The notes: generated by a model from the sequence alone, not told the origin. DNA of 64,000 bases from an uncultured Chitinophaga sp. (GCF_946479755.1 NZ_CAMLHC010000003.1:310001-374000), one strand, 5' to 3'; shown: positions 1 to 8,515, numbered from the stretch's first letter. Made by a program: numbers and translations.

Positions 1-77
1 TCCAGCCAGTGTTTACCGGTGCTGACGCCGCTCTGCCGCGCGCTGATGCCAAAAGCTTTTAAAATATCATCTGCCAT
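1..77 (-). CDS. Aldehyde dehydrogenase, N-terminal fragment (probable alpha-aminoadipate semialdehyde dehydrogenase)
   Basis: Only the first 25 codons are inside the window; the gene runs off the left edge. The fragment begins MADDILKAFGI and continues with a SGVSTGKHWL-like stretch, which resembles the N-terminus of Bacteroidota aldehyde dehydrogenases of the piperideine-6-carboxylate/aminoadipate-semialdehyde type. It follows the DUF1338 gene by 24 bp on the same strand, and a saccharopine-dehydrogenase-like gene precedes both. An enzyme oxidising alpha-aminoadipate semialdehyde to alpha-aminoadipate would fit that context. The catalytic Cys and Glu lie outside the window, so the assignment rests on the short N-terminus and the neighbours. 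Confidence 0.6.
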   Translation of the reverse strand, partial: MADDILKAFGISARQSGVSTGKHWL

Positions 78-101
78 GGTGGATATATTAATCAACTAAA
101 A

Positions 102-992
102 TTAGGAACTTTTTTTCGTTTGGGTGGAGTACGTACTTTCGAAGATCTTGTCGGCGTTACCAGCTTCGAAGCCTTCCCGGCGGTGCTCCCGGCGGATTTC
201 ACCGGCCGGAAGACCGGCAAACGGAGGCAGCACTTTCCTTTCTGCAAATTCCACATAGGAGCCGGCGATTTTGGTGGTCTCGCCACCGGCGAAAGACGCG
301 GTTATCATGCCCGCCACAGTGGCGCTTTGCAGCAGATTGCCATCCGGACTGGTTTTGATTTTGCCGCCGGCGTCGTTGAGGACAAAGCCGTTTTGCTCGA
401 GGAACTGGTTGAACTCCGCGACGGTATTGTATCCTGTGGGCAGGTTGTGTACGCTCACCGTAAAGTGGTTCAGGTAATAGCGGTTGTAAATCACCCAGGC
501 AGCGTATTCGCTTTCAGCAGCCAGTGCCTGGAAATCCGCCAGGGTAGGCGTACGCCAGAGTCCACTGTGCAGGAAGGTGTCTACAGCCTTGCTGTCATCC
601 AGGTCGAGGAGTGTTACCGGGTCTGCTTTTACTTCATCGGTGTAACTGGTGATGATGTCCTGTGCCTGCCGGCTCAGGTCTTTCACCCGCAGCTCGCTGA
701 TAAAGATGCGCGGATACTTGGGTAATGGCGGGGCGTACCACCATGCATCCAGCTTCTTGGACGCGAAATAGTAGTGGTCCATTTTCGTATAGCCGTAATG
801 GAGAAAGATCTTCTCCAGCGACTGTACGCCGAGTTGCGGCACACCCATGGTACGGAAGGCGATATGATCATTTTCGATATCGTCCGCTTTCCCGATTAAT
901 CCGTTGCGGACCATCGCAGCGATAACTGCTGATACGTCCGGAACCCGCTCCTGGTAACGGCTCATCAGGCCGTTTAATACTTCTTGTAACAT
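102..992 (-). CDS. DUF1338 family protein, probable 2-oxoadipate dioxygenase/decarboxylase (HglS-like)
   Basis: 296 residues matching the DUF1338/YdcJ family, whose characterised member HglS converts 2-oxoadipate to D-2-hydroxyglutarate with Fe(II) and O2 in lysine catabolism. The family signature is visible as DHIAFRTMG at residues 42-50, with His43 a likely metal ligand. An NHFTVSVHNL segment carries His176 and His182, and Glu248 in YVEFAERKVLP is the likely third ligand. Which of the two later histidines binds metal is not certain. At about 300 residues it is shorter than the roughly 450-residue proteobacterial forms. It lies 42 bp after the saccharopine-dehydrogenase-like gene and 24 bp before an aldehyde dehydrogenase, so the three probably form one lysine-degradation operon. 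The protein is predicted cytoplasmic. Confidence 0.82.
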   Translation of the reverse strand: MLQEVLNGLMSRYQERVPDVSAVIAAMVRNGLIGKADDIENDHIAFRTMGVPQLGVQSLEKIFLHYGYTKMDHYYFASKKLDAWWYAPPLPKYPRIFISELRVKDLSRQAQDIITSYTDEVKADPVTLLDLDDSKAVDTFLHSGLWRTPTLADFQALAAESEYAAWVIYNRYYLNHFTVSVHNLPTGYNTVAEFNQFLEQNGFVLNDAGGKIKTSPDGNLLQSATVAGMITASFAGGETTKIAGSYVEFAERKVLPPFAGLPAGEIRREHRREGFEAGNADKIFESTYSTQTKKSS

Positions 993-1034
993 GGCTTTTG
1001 TTTGAGCTTCCTGCGGCCAGCCTGTGGCTGACTG

Positions 1035-2105
1035 CTAATTATAATACTGAGCAAACCTGTTGCTGATCAGATCTTTGAAAATCACATCTTCCTGTTTCAC
1101 GAATCCATTGCCGGGCAGCAGGCCTTTGGCATGGAGGTCTATCACCGCGCAGGCTGCACCGGCGGTGGTCAGCTGGATGGCAGTGAAATCTTTGCCGCCT
1201 ACTTCCTGGTTGTAAATCTTACGGGAGTAGGAGCGCTGTACCGACCGGCCGTTGACCGTACCGGACACGGATACAAATACCAGTACCACGTCCTGCGGCG
1301 TGAAAGGTATGCTATCTTCCATAATTTCCTTCAGTACGTCGCGTTTTTTATTGAGTTTCAGCTCATTGAGCAATATTTTCATCAGCTGGCAGTGACCGGG
1401 GTACCTTACTGTTTTATAGTCGAGGTTGTATACTTTGCCATCCAGTATTTCCGCGAGGGCAGAGAGGCCGCCGGAAGTGTTGAAGGCTTCGTATTCGATG
1501 CCGTCGAGTGCGAAGCGCTCATAGCCTTCGAGCGGCATTACTTCCTTGCGTTCGCCTTCGTAGATGGCGTCGCAGGGATTGCAGTATTCGTTGATCAGAC
1601 CATCGGTGCTCCAGGTGAGGTTGTACATCAGGCTGTTGGTCGGAAACTGTGGCAGGGCGCCTACACGCAGCTTCACGGAGTCCAGCGTATCGAACTGTTT
1701 GGCGATATCATAAGCGGCGATGCTGATGAAACCCGGCGCCAGTCCGCATTGTGGCATAAAGCTCACTTCCGCGTTTTGTGCTATTTCACGGATAGCGTTG
1801 GTGGTGGCCACATCTTCGGTCAGGTCGAAGTAGTGCGTTTTGGCTTTGGCGGCAGCCGCAGCGATTTTTACGTTCAAAAAGAAAGGGCAGGCGCTCAGCA
1901 CCATGTCCTGTGCCCCGAGGGCGGTTTCAAGGGCAGCGGCGTCGTTGACGTCCAGCTTCGCTTTACGGATGTTGCCGTCAGTACATTTGTCCAGCAATGC
2001 CTGGTTGGCGTCAGCCAGTGTCACCTGGTAATCGCCTGACTGTTGTAACAGGAATGCTGCTGTTTCGCCGATCTTGCCGGCGCCGATGATCATTACACGT
2101 TTCAT
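1035..2105 (-). CDS. Saccharopine dehydrogenase-like / lysine 6-dehydrogenase-like oxidoreductase
   Basis: 356 residues with an N-terminal Rossmann motif IIGAGKIGETAAFLL (residues 6-20) and a C-terminal saccharopine-dehydrogenase-type domain containing RYPGHCQLMKILLNEL. Single-domain proteins of this size include saccharopine dehydrogenases that form alpha-aminoadipate semialdehyde from saccharopine, and L-lysine 6-dehydrogenases that make it directly from lysine. Sequence reading alone does not separate them. No lysine-ketoglutarate reductase domain is fused or visible nearby, which leaves the lysine dehydrogenase reading open. It is the first gene of the probable operon with DUF1338 and aldehyde dehydrogenase genes. 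The ATG start is supported by the Rossmann strand beginning at residue 2. A 15-bp palindrome lies 85 bp upstream. Confidence 0.75.
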   Translation of the reverse strand: MKRVMIIGAGKIGETAAFLLQQSGDYQVTLADANQALLDKCTDGNIRKAKLDVNDAAALETALGAQDMVLSACPFFLNVKIAAAAAKAKTHYFDLTEDVATTNAIREIAQNAEVSFMPQCGLAPGFISIAAYDIAKQFDTLDSVKLRVGALPQFPTNSLMYNLTWSTDGLINEYCNPCDAIYEGERKEVMPLEGYERFALDGIEYEAFNTSGGLSALAEILDGKVYNLDYKTVRYPGHCQLMKILLNELKLNKKRDVLKEIMEDSIPFTPQDVVLVFVSVSGTVNGRSVQRSYSRKIYNQEVGGKDFTAIQLTTAGAACAVIDLHAKGLLPGNGFVKQEDVIFKDLISNRFAQYYN

Positions 2106-2189
2106 AATCTATTGGAATTATTAATTATACGCAGATACTGGCTGAAACGTAAGCACAGTATGCCCGCTCTTATACAAGAGGACAGCACC

Positions 2190-2204
2190 TGGTAAAATTT
2201 ACCA
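2190..2204. promoter_or_regulatory. 15-bp palindrome upstream of lysine-catabolic operon, possible operator
   Basis: TGGTAAAATTTACCA is a perfect palindrome around a central A, 85 bp before the start codon of the saccharopine-dehydrogenase-like gene. Its size and position suit a dimeric transcription factor such as an Lrp/AsnC-type regulator, but no regulator gene is adjacent and the site could be chance in an AT-rich stretch. Confidence 0.3.
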
Positions 2205-2533
2205 AGTTTGCAGGGCATAATTCGGCATTATATAAAATAAATACCGGTGCGGCCGTTACAGCACAACAGGAACTCCCGACAGGGAGATACCTAAAAAAAT
2301 ATGTTCAGGGAAAAAAGATTACCTGCCTTTCCAACTCATGGCACATGGGAGCAGGTGCTCCGCAGATAGGAGAGAAGAGAGAGTTGTATGTTTAACAGGT
2401 AATTCATTGATGATAATGAAAGAGCTAATATAGGGAAAATTGCGGAATAGCAGTACAAAGTGCGGGAAAGTTTTTTCGGTGGCCGGCACAAAACAATCCT
2501 GTTAACCGCCGGAATGCTGATGGCCCGGTGTTT

Positions 2534-2609
2534 TGGAAAAAATAAACACGCCGCAGAAGGGTGATGAAGTTCCCTTGTTATGAGGGAAGTTTATCACCGC
2601 ACTGCGGCG
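2534..2609 (-). terminator. Rho-independent terminator downstream of panB
   Basis: A long hairpin: the arms CGCCGCAG (2549-2556) and CTGCGGCG (2602-2609) enclose a second paired segment (GGTGAT..TTCCCT against AGGGAA..ATCACC). Read on the minus strand it is followed by TGTTTATTTTTTCC. It sits 58 bp after the panB stop codon, as expected for a terminator of that gene. Confidence 0.75.
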
Positions 2610-2667
2610 CGGGACGATATTATCCTTTGCTAAAACAACGCTGTAGCGGTGTTCCGGCAACAGAGCA

Positions 2668-3483
2668 CTAGTACTGTTCGTTATCGTTCGGGAAATCCTT
2701 TGTTTTTACATCTTTGATGTAGGCCTGCGTGGCGCCATAGATCTCGGTATAGAGATCGAGGTAGCGGCGGAGGAAACGGGGCTTGAACTCTTTGTTGATG
2801 CCCAGCATGTCATGCATGACCAGCACCTGGCCGTCTACATATTTACCGGCGCCGATACCGATAATGGGGATGTGTACTGCTTCGGCCACTTCTTTGGCGA
2901 GGGTGGCAGGGATCTTCTCCAGTACAATGGCAAAGCAACCGGCTTCCTGCAGCAGTTTGGCGTCGGCGATGAGTTTCTTCGCTTCGGCTTCTTCGGTAGC
3001 GCGAACGGCGTAGGTACCGAATTTATAGATGGACTGCGGTGTGAGGCCCAGGTGGCCCATCACCGGCACGCCGGCAGAAATAATTCTTTTCACGGACTCG
3101 ATGATCTCTTCGCCGCCTTCTATTTTGATGCCATGGGCGCCGGTTTCCTTCATGATGCGGATAGCGGAGCTCAGCGCCTCTTTGGAATTGCCCTGGTAGG
3201 AGCCGAAGGGCAGGTCTACCACCACAAAGCAGCGTTTGATGGCGCGTATCACGGAAGATGCGTGATAGATCATCTGATCGAGCGTAATAGGCAGCGTTGT
3301 TTCATGACCAGCCATTACGTTGGAGGCGGAGTCACCTACCAGTATGATGTCTATTCCCGCATCGTCAAATATTTTGGCCATGGAGAAATCATAGGCTGTG
3401 AGCATGGAGATTTTCTCTCCGTCGACTTTCATCTTCTGTAAAACATGCGTGGTGATACGCTTTGCTTCCTTGTGCACAGACAT
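2668..3483 (-). CDS. panB: 3-methyl-2-oxobutanoate hydroxymethyltransferase
   Basis: 271 residues, the usual PanB length. The enzyme transfers a hydroxymethyl group from 5,10-methylene-tetrahydrofolate to 2-oxoisovalerate to give ketopantoate, the first committed step to pantothenate and CoA, in the cytoplasm. Visible family signatures are [19 protein letters not shown] (residues 28-46), the metal-binding [20 protein letters not shown] (49-68), [18 protein letters not shown], the catalytic-Glu segment LEKIPATLA and PIIGIGAG. panC and panD lie about 5 kb away on the same strand. A long terminator follows, so panB seems to be its own transcription unit. A purine-rich stretch at 3525-3545 and an AACCTTTG-like box on the minus strand upstream may belong to its promoter. 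Confidence 0.96.
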   Translation of the reverse strand: MSVHKEAKRITTHVLQKMKVDGEKISMLTAYDFSMAKIFDDAGIDIILVGDSASNVMAGHETTLPITLDQMIYHASSVIRAIKRCFVVVDLPFGSYQGNSKEALSSAIRIMKETGAHGIKIEGGEEIIESVKRIISAGVPVMGHLGLTPQSIYKFGTYAVRATEEAEAKKLIADAKLLQEAGCFAIVLEKIPATLAKEVAEAVHIPIIGIGAGKYVDGQVLVMHDMLGINKEFKPRFLRRYLDLYTEIYGATQAYIKDVKTKDFPNDNEQY

Positions 3484-3560
3484 AGCAGTATTGTTTTATA
3501 CCAAAAATTCCTCAAAGGTTATGATATAAAAAGAAAAAAGGAAAATTATTTTATGTGTGG

Positions 3561-4460
3561 TCACTGAAAACCGTTCGCGGGAATGGCGATTTCCCGGTAG
3601 AGTGCCTGTATCAGCCCGTCGGCCAGCCCGATCTTCGGGACATAGATCTCTTCGGAGCCGGCCCAGCGCATCACGTTGATGTATATCTGAAGTGCCGGCA
3701 CGATCACATCGGCACGGTCTTCCCGCAGGTTATACAAGTGAATGCGTTCTTCCACGGAGAATGCGCTGAATTCCTTGTGATAGTCCTTCAGGGTGTCGAG
3801 CGAAAGTGGTTTGCCTTCTTTGCGTTTGGAGAGGGAGAATATTTTATTGATGTTACCGCCGGACCCGATGGCTGTCACCGGTCCGATCGTCCTGAGCTGA
3901 TGTTTGAGGAAGTCTTTCAGCTGTTGCCAGGCGCTGTCCGGTACCTGCTGGTGCAGCAGGCGGATGGTGCCGATATTGAATGATTCCTTGAAAACGAGGC
4001 GGGTGCCGCTGAAGAGCGTGAGCTCAGTACTGCCGCCGCCCACATCGATGTAGAGATAGGATTTTGTTTTGTCGAGGTGTTCGGCGATATGGTTTTCGTA
4101 AATATAAGAGGCCTCTTCCTGCCCGGAGATGATCTGGATATCAATACCTGTCTGCGTTCTTACTTCCTGCAGAATGGCGGCGCCGTTGGCGGCATCGCGC
4201 ATGGCGGAGGTAGCGCATGCTTTCAGGTATTTTACTTCGTACACATCCAGCAGCAGTTTGTAGGCTTTGATGGTGTCTATCAGGTGAGATGTTCTTTTTT
4301 CTGAAATGGAGCCATGGTCAAAGACGTCGAAACCGAGCCGCAGCGGCACTCTTACCAGGTTCACTTTGGTAAAGTCCATCGTTCCCGCACTGTTGGGCGA
4401 TGCTTCGGAGATCAGTAACCGGGCGGCATTGGAACCAATATCAATCGCAGCTAACTTCAT
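3561..4460 (-). CDS. Ppx/GppA-type phosphatase (exopolyphosphatase-like)
   Basis: 299 residues covering only the ASKHA-fold Ppx/GppA phosphatase core. E. coli Ppx and GppA are near 500 residues and carry an extra C-terminal HD-like region absent here. The N-terminal phosphate loop IDIGSNAARLLI (residues 6-17) and the second loop YIDVGGGSTEL near residue 140 are intact. Family members release phosphate from polyphosphate chains or hydrolyse pppGpp. The gene lies just downstream of ppk1 on the same strand, so a polyphosphate role is favoured. The two are separated by a perfect 30-bp hairpin, and a TATTTTTG box at 4485-4492 suggests that it also has its own promoter. Confidence 0.88.
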   Translation of the reverse strand: MKLAAIDIGSNAARLLISEASPNSAGTMDFTKVNLVRVPLRLGFDVFDHGSISEKRTSHLIDTIKAYKLLLDVYEVKYLKACATSAMRDAANGAAILQEVRTQTGIDIQIISGQEEASYIYENHIAEHLDKTKSYLYIDVGGGSTELTLFSGTRLVFKESFNIGTIRLLHQQVPDSAWQQLKDFLKHQLRTIGPVTAIGSGGNINKIFSLSKRKEGKPLSLDTLKDYHKEFSAFSVEERIHLYNLREDRADVIVPALQIYINVMRWAGSEEIYVPKIGLADGLIQALYREIAIPANGFQ

Positions 4461-4484
4461 TAATTATTCCTCTGTTTTGAGACA

Positions 4485-4492
4485 CAAAAATA
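4485..4492 (-). promoter_or_regulatory. Candidate Bacteroidota -7 box of the ppx/gppA-like gene
   Basis: On the minus strand the box reads TATTTTTG, an exact fit to TAnnTTTG, 24 bp before the start codon. No clear -33 TTG was found at the usual distance, so the assignment is tentative. Confidence 0.4.
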
Positions 4493-4540
4493 ACACTTCA
4501 TTTGGCTATTTGTTTATTTGAATATATAGTTATTTAGACA

Positions 4541-4606
4541 TTTAGCTATTTAATTGTCTGAGAAGCGGTGTTACTGCACCGCTTCTCAGACAATTAAATA
4601 GCTAAA
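4541..4606 (-). terminator. Perfect 30-bp inverted repeat between ppk1 and ppx, probable terminator
   Basis: The arms 4541-4570 and 4577-4606 are exact reverse complements around a 6-base loop (TTACTG). The inner 13 bp are GC-rich (GAGAAGCGGTG core) and the outer 17 bp are AT-rich. It starts 10 bp after the ppk1 stop codon. The GC core followed by AT-rich sequence fits a terminator of ppk1, but a perfect stem this long is unusual. The DNA to its left (4500-4540) carries degenerate copies of the outer arm motif ATTTAGCTATTT. Confidence 0.6.
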
Positions 4607-4616
4607 CGCGCCGGTA

Positions 4617-6782
4617 TTATTTGTACATTTCTATCTGGGTGCGGATTTTTTTATCGCCTTCTTTTTTGTATTGATTGGTCTGGTCGTTGTCGAGTATGCG
4701 GGCTTTTACATTGCCGCTGAGCTGGATGTTCATAATATCGGCCAGTTCTTTACGTATATGCGGGTCCGTTATAGGCACTGCTGCTTCCACGCGGTGGTCG
4801 AGGTTGCGCACCATCCAGTCACAGGAGGCGATGTATACTTTCTCGCTGCCGCCGTGATGGAAGATAAACACGCGGGCGTGCTCAAGATATTCGTCCACGA
4901 TGCTGACAGCGGTAATATCCTTTTTCCATTTTTTGCTTTCTGTGTAGGCGCAGCAGATGCCCCGTATCACCATCTTGATGTCTACGCCTGCTTTGGCTGC
5001 TTCATAGAGTTTGCCGATGAGGATGGAGTCGGAGAGGGAGTTCATCTTCAGCACGATGCCGGCTTTCTTTTTGTTTTTGGCGTTCTTGATCTCACGGTCG
5101 ATCAGGCGCATGTAGGTGTCGCGCATATTCAGCGGACTTACCGGCAGTGTTTTACAGCCTTCCAGGATTTTAATATCGTGACGGGGGCTCTCCAGGTAGG
5201 AGAATACGCGGTTGATGTCTGCGATCACGGAGCGGTTGGCCGTGAGGAGGCAATGGTCGCCATATACCTGTGCGGTCCTTTCGTTGAGGTTGCCGGTGCT
5301 GACAAAGCCGCACTGTACGGTTTTGGTGCCGATCCTCTTTTTGATCACGCATAGTTTGGCGTGTACTTTCATGTCCGGGATACCGAGGAACACTTTTACC
5401 CCTTCATCTTCCAGGCGTGTTTTCCAGTCGAGGTTGGCCGCTTCATCGAAGCGGGCGCGCAGTTCCAGCACTACGGTCACATGTTTTCCGTTGCGGGCCG
5501 CATTCACCAGGGCGTTCACGATTTTGGAATTACGGGCAAGCCTGTACGCAGTGATCTTGATGGAAGACACATTGGGATCGATGGCCGCTTCCCGCAGCAG
5601 GTCGATAATGGTATCGAAGGAGTGGTAGGGGAAGTGCAGCATCACATCCTGCCGCTGTATCACGTGCATCACGCTGGGCGCATCGGCAAACAGCGGATGG
5701 ATAAAAGTTTTGCGGTGGGTATGCGGCGGGAAGATGGATTCCGGGAAATCCATAAAGTCCTTGAAGTTGTGGATACGGGCGCCGGGAATAAGGTTGTCTT
5801 TGCCGGAGAGGCCCATTCTGCGGATCAGGTATTCGAGCAGCAGCGGGTCGATGTCCTTGTCGTATACGAACCGTACGGGTTTGCCTTTGCGGCGGTCTTT
5901 CAGCCCTTTTTCGATCTGGTGGATCAGGCTGTCCGATATATCGTTGTCGATGTCCAGTTCCGCATCGCGGGTGACCTTGATGATATGGGAAGAGAACTTA
6001 TCGTAACCGAAGTAGGAGAAGATGTGGGGGAGACAAAAGCGGATCAGGTCTTCCAGCAGGATGATATCATGTTCGCCCGGTTTGGAGGGGAGGATGATAA
6101 AGCGGGGCAGCACGTTGGAAGGTATTTCTATCAGCGCAAATTTCTGCCTGACGGAGTTGTCCTGCCGGGCCAGCACTACGCCCAGGTAGATGGACTTGTC
6201 CCGCAGGATGGGGAACTGCTGGATGCTTTCAATCATCAGCGGGATGATATTGGTGCGCACCTGTTCATTGAAGTAGTTGAGCACAAATTTCTGTTGTTCC
6301 CGGTTGAGATGTTTTTCCGTCCGCAGGAAAATATGCATTGTTTCCAGTTCATTCGCGATGTCTTTCCAGATACGGTCAAACTCCCGTTGCTGGTCTATCA
6401 CGATGGCCTGTATATCGTCCAGTATTTTGCCGGGATTTTCTTCCAGGTGCATTTTATGGACTTTATTGATAGACATCATGCGTTTGAGCGTGGCTACCCT
6501 GACGCGGAAAAATTCGTCGAGGTTATTGGAGAAGATGCCGAGGAAGCGGATACGTTCTCTCAGGGGAACGCTGGTATCTGCGGCTTCCTGTAGTACTCTC
6601 GCATTGAAGGCGAGCCAGCTGATGTCCCGGGGGATCAGTTTTTTGGCGGGGAGCGCCGGTGCTTTGGGGGCCGGGTTTTTTTTGGCGGGTACCTTTTTGG
6701 GTGTATTCTTTTTGCCGGTATTTTTCTTTGATACTATAGTTGGTGTCATAATTTCCAGATTCTCCGTATGTGGCATCGTCAT
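4617..6782 (-). CDS. ppk1: Polyphosphate kinase 1
   Basis: 721 residues. PPK1 makes inorganic polyphosphate from ATP through a phosphohistidine. All four domains are recognisable. The N domain begins IPRDISWLAFNARVLQEA near residue 50. The head domain follows. The C1 domain holds the active histidine in KVHAKLCVIKKR near residue 445. The C2 domain holds a second phospholipase-D-like segment ending in SCDWMVRNLDHRVEAAVPI. Odd here is an N-terminal extension of about 45 residues rich in Lys, Pro and Ala (KKNTGKKNTPKKVPAKK) that family members usually lack; it may be disordered or bind polyanion. The start codon is uncertain, since an ATG at residue 12 is also possible. It pairs with the Ppx/GppA-like gene downstream. 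Confidence 0.96.
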   Translation of the reverse strand: MTMPHTENLEIMTPTIVSKKNTGKKNTPKKVPAKKNPAPKAPALPAKKLIPRDISWLAFNARVLQEAADTSVPLRERIRFLGIFSNNLDEFFRVRVATLKRMMSINKVHKMHLEENPGKILDDIQAIVIDQQREFDRIWKDIANELETMHIFLRTEKHLNREQQKFVLNYFNEQVRTNIIPLMIESIQQFPILRDKSIYLGVVLARQDNSVRQKFALIEIPSNVLPRFIILPSKPGEHDIILLEDLIRFCLPHIFSYFGYDKFSSHIIKVTRDAELDIDNDISDSLIHQIEKGLKDRRKGKPVRFVYDKDIDPLLLEYLIRRMGLSGKDNLIPGARIHNFKDFMDFPESIFPPHTHRKTFIHPLFADAPSVMHVIQRQDVMLHFPYHSFDTIIDLLREAAIDPNVSSIKITAYRLARNSKIVNALVNAARNGKHVTVVLELRARFDEAANLDWKTRLEDEGVKVFLGIPDMKVHAKLCVIKKRIGTKTVQCGFVSTGNLNERTAQVYGDHCLLTANRSVIADINRVFSYLESPRHDIKILEGCKTLPVSPLNMRDTYMRLIDREIKNAKNKKKAGIVLKMNSLSDSILIGKLYEAAKAGVDIKMVIRGICCAYTESKKWKKDITAVSIVDEYLEHARVFIFHHGGSEKVYIASCDWMVRNLDHRVEAAVPITDPHIRKELADIMNIQLSGNVKARILDNDQTNQYKKEGDKKIRTQIEMYK

Positions 6783-7029
6783 ACAAACAAGTTTACATTC
6801 AAAAAATTCACGTTGTTTAATCCACGATAATACGGCTTTCGCGGATCTGATGCCATTAAATTAAAGTTAAGAAAAAGCGGGCAATCCGGTGCGGTTGGGG
6901 GGTAAAAGTTAATCTTCCGCGGGAAAGACGGTATCAGGCGGTCGCCCGGGACTTTAGCCCTGAGTACGGGAAACGGGATAACGCCTATGCTTATACGCAC
7001 AGGTGTTAAAGTATTGCTAAAAGCGCGGA

Positions 7030-8052
7030 TCAGGATTGGGCCGGTGCGGCGGATTGTTTTTTGTTGAGAATGGGCAGGGCCACAAGGCTGAGGAATCCCA
7101 CCAGTACCACGAGCAGTGTTTGTACCACCCAGATGATCCAGCCGAAGGCGTAACCGATCACATAGGCGATGCCATAGAGTTCGAGGGCTTTCTGTACCAG
7201 TGCCTGGTAGGCGCCGATGCCGCCGGGGGTGACGATCATGCCGATGCTGCCGATCATGAGTACGGCGAGGGCGGCGCTGATGCCCAGGTGGGACGTTTCC
7301 TGGAGGCAGTAGAAGCCGATGTATACCTGGGAGAGGTAGCAGCCCCATATCAGGATGCTCTGGAGGATAAACGACCATTTATTCTCCATTTTGCCGATGG
7401 ACAGGATGCCTTCCATGACGCCTTTGGCCAGCGCTTTGATGGTGATGGCCGCTTTGGAGCGGGCAAACCGGCGCAGGAGCCAGAGCAGGGCGAGGACGGC
7501 CACTATCAGCGCAGCTGCCAGCAGCAGGAGCTGTGTGCCGTTGGCGTTGGCAATTTTGCGGGCAATGGGCAGGTAGATGTCATGATGCACGTAGGCGCCC
7601 AGCACATCTATCTGGGTGAGGATGGTGACGGCGATGAGCAGCAGGAGGCACAGCATGTCGACGGCTCTTTCCGCGATCATGGTGCCGACGAGTTTGTCGG
7701 CCGGTATTTTTTCGTATTGTGCGAGGATGCCGCAGCGGGTTACTTCTCCCAGCCGGGGAACGGCCAGGTTGGCGAGGTATCCGACCATGACGGCAAAGAA
7801 AGTGTTAAGGGTGGAGGGCTGGTGTCCCAGTGGTTTCATGAGCAGCTTCCAGCGGGTGGCACGCAGCCAGTGGCTGACGAGGCCCATGATTACGGCAGGG
7901 ATGGCCAGCCAGTAGTTGGCCTTGCGCAGGGCAGCATTGATCTGGTCCCATTGTTCCGGAGTGAGGTCTTTGGTGACCAGCCATATCAGGAGCACCCCGA
8001 TGCCGAAAAAGCATATAAACTTAATGACGTTCTTAAGCGTTTTGGGCATCAT
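7030..8052 (-). CDS. YbhN/UPF0104-type integral membrane protein (lysylphosphatidylglycerol synthase TM domain)
   Basis: 340 residues with about eight hydrophobic membrane segments, for example IKFICFFGIGVLLIWLV near the start and AVLMIGSIGMIVTPGGIGAY near residue 280. The GGIGAYQALVQKALELYG stretch is typical of the flippase-like domain shared by MprF N-terminal regions and YbhN. Members without the synthase domain are thought to move lipids or polyprenyl-linked substrates across the inner membrane; the substrate here is unknown. It follows panD by 44 bp on the same strand and is probably cotranscribed with it. The panC/panD/YbhN/GT5-like/DUF4270 arrangement is, from general knowledge, recurrent in Bacteroidota. 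Confidence 0.8.
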   Translation of the reverse strand: MMPKTLKNVIKFICFFGIGVLLIWLVTKDLTPEQWDQINAALRKANYWLAIPAVIMGLVSHWLRATRWKLLMKPLGHQPSTLNTFFAVMVGYLANLAVPRLGEVTRCGILAQYEKIPADKLVGTMIAERAVDMLCLLLLIAVTILTQIDVLGAYVHHDIYLPIARKIANANGTQLLLLAAALIVAVLALLWLLRRFARSKAAITIKALAKGVMEGILSIGKMENKWSFILQSILIWGCYLSQVYIGFYCLQETSHLGISAALAVLMIGSIGMIVTPGGIGAYQALVQKALELYGIAYVIGYAFGWIIWVVQTLLVVLVGFLSLVALPILNKKQSAAPAQS

Positions 8053-8096
8053 CCAAAGTGGTTTTAGGGTGTTAGCGATATGTTGAGGCGAAGGGT

Positions 8097-8441
8097 TTAC
8101 AATTTGTTCCCTTCTTTGGGGAAGATGGCAATAGGCGTATATTTCTTCGCTTCTTCAAAGTCCATGGTGGCATAGGAAATAATAATCACGACATCACCGG
8201 GAGCTACGAGGCGGGCGGCGGGGCCGTTCATGCAGATGACGCCGGAGCCTCTTTTACCTTTGATCACGTATGTTTCCAGTCTTTCACCGTTGTTGACGTT
8301 GAGGACCTGTACTTTTTCGTATTCGATCAGGCCGGCGGCATCCATCAGGTCTTCATCTATTGTAATACTTCCAACATACTGCAGGTTCGCTTCTGTTACA
8401 ACCGCGCGGTGGATCTTACACTTTAATATTTCTATTTGCAT
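8097..8441 (-). CDS. panD: Aspartate 1-decarboxylase (pyruvoyl-dependent), proenzyme
   Basis: 114 residues. PanD decarboxylates L-aspartate to beta-alanine, which PanC joins to pantoate. The self-cleavage site is visible as YVGSITID, with Gly24-Ser25 forming the beta chain and the pyruvoyl-bearing alpha chain. The [17 protein letters not shown] and [21 protein letters not shown] segments are typical of the family. A well-formed promoter (8479-8509) lies 38 bp upstream, so panD is probably transcribed independently of panC and leads into the YbhN-type gene. Confidence 0.97.
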   Translation of the reverse strand: MQIEILKCKIHRAVVTEANLQYVGSITIDEDLMDAAGLIEYEKVQVLNVNNGERLETYVIKGKRGSGVICMNGPAARLVAPGDVVIIISYATMDFEEAKKYTPIAIFPKEGNKL

Positions 8442-8478
8442 GATTATTCTGAACTATAATTGCTAAATCAGCAGTTCG

Positions 8479-8509
8479 CAAAGCTAGGAAAAAAAAGTAT
8501 TCCGGCAAA
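8479..8509 (-). promoter_or_regulatory. Bacteroidota-type promoter of panD
   Basis: On the minus strand a TTTG box (8509-8506) is followed after 19 bp by TAGCTTTGC (8486-8478), matching the Bacteroidota sigma consensus TTTG/TAnnTTTG. The start codon of panD is 37 bp further on, which gives a short leader. Confidence 0.7.
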
Positions 8510-8515
8510 GAGGGG

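Larger units (their letters stand above)
2106..2667. other. Intergenic region between panB and the lysine-catabolic operon
   Basis: 562 bp with no convincing coding frame. It holds the panB terminator hairpin (2534-2609) and, nearer the lysine operon, a short palindrome at 2190-2204. The promoter of the lysine operon should lie in the left part of this stretch. No clear TTTG/TAnnTTTG pair could be fixed there; the closest -7 match on the minus strand is a TATCTGCG-like box about 25-35 bp before the start codon. Confidence 0.5.

Noticed and set aside
4541..4606. Ends of an insertion sequence
   Set aside because: The inverted arms are only 6 bp apart, no transposase is present and there is no target-site duplication, so a hairpin or small repeat is the better description.
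5361..6593. Long open frame (410 codons) on the plus strand opposite ppk1
   Set aside because: It lies wholly antisense to a full-length, motif-complete PPK1, has His/Phe/Gln/Val-rich non-protein-like composition and no family motifs. Similar antisense frames occur over metK, asnB, the GMC gene and the T9SS genes, and were dismissed for the same reason.
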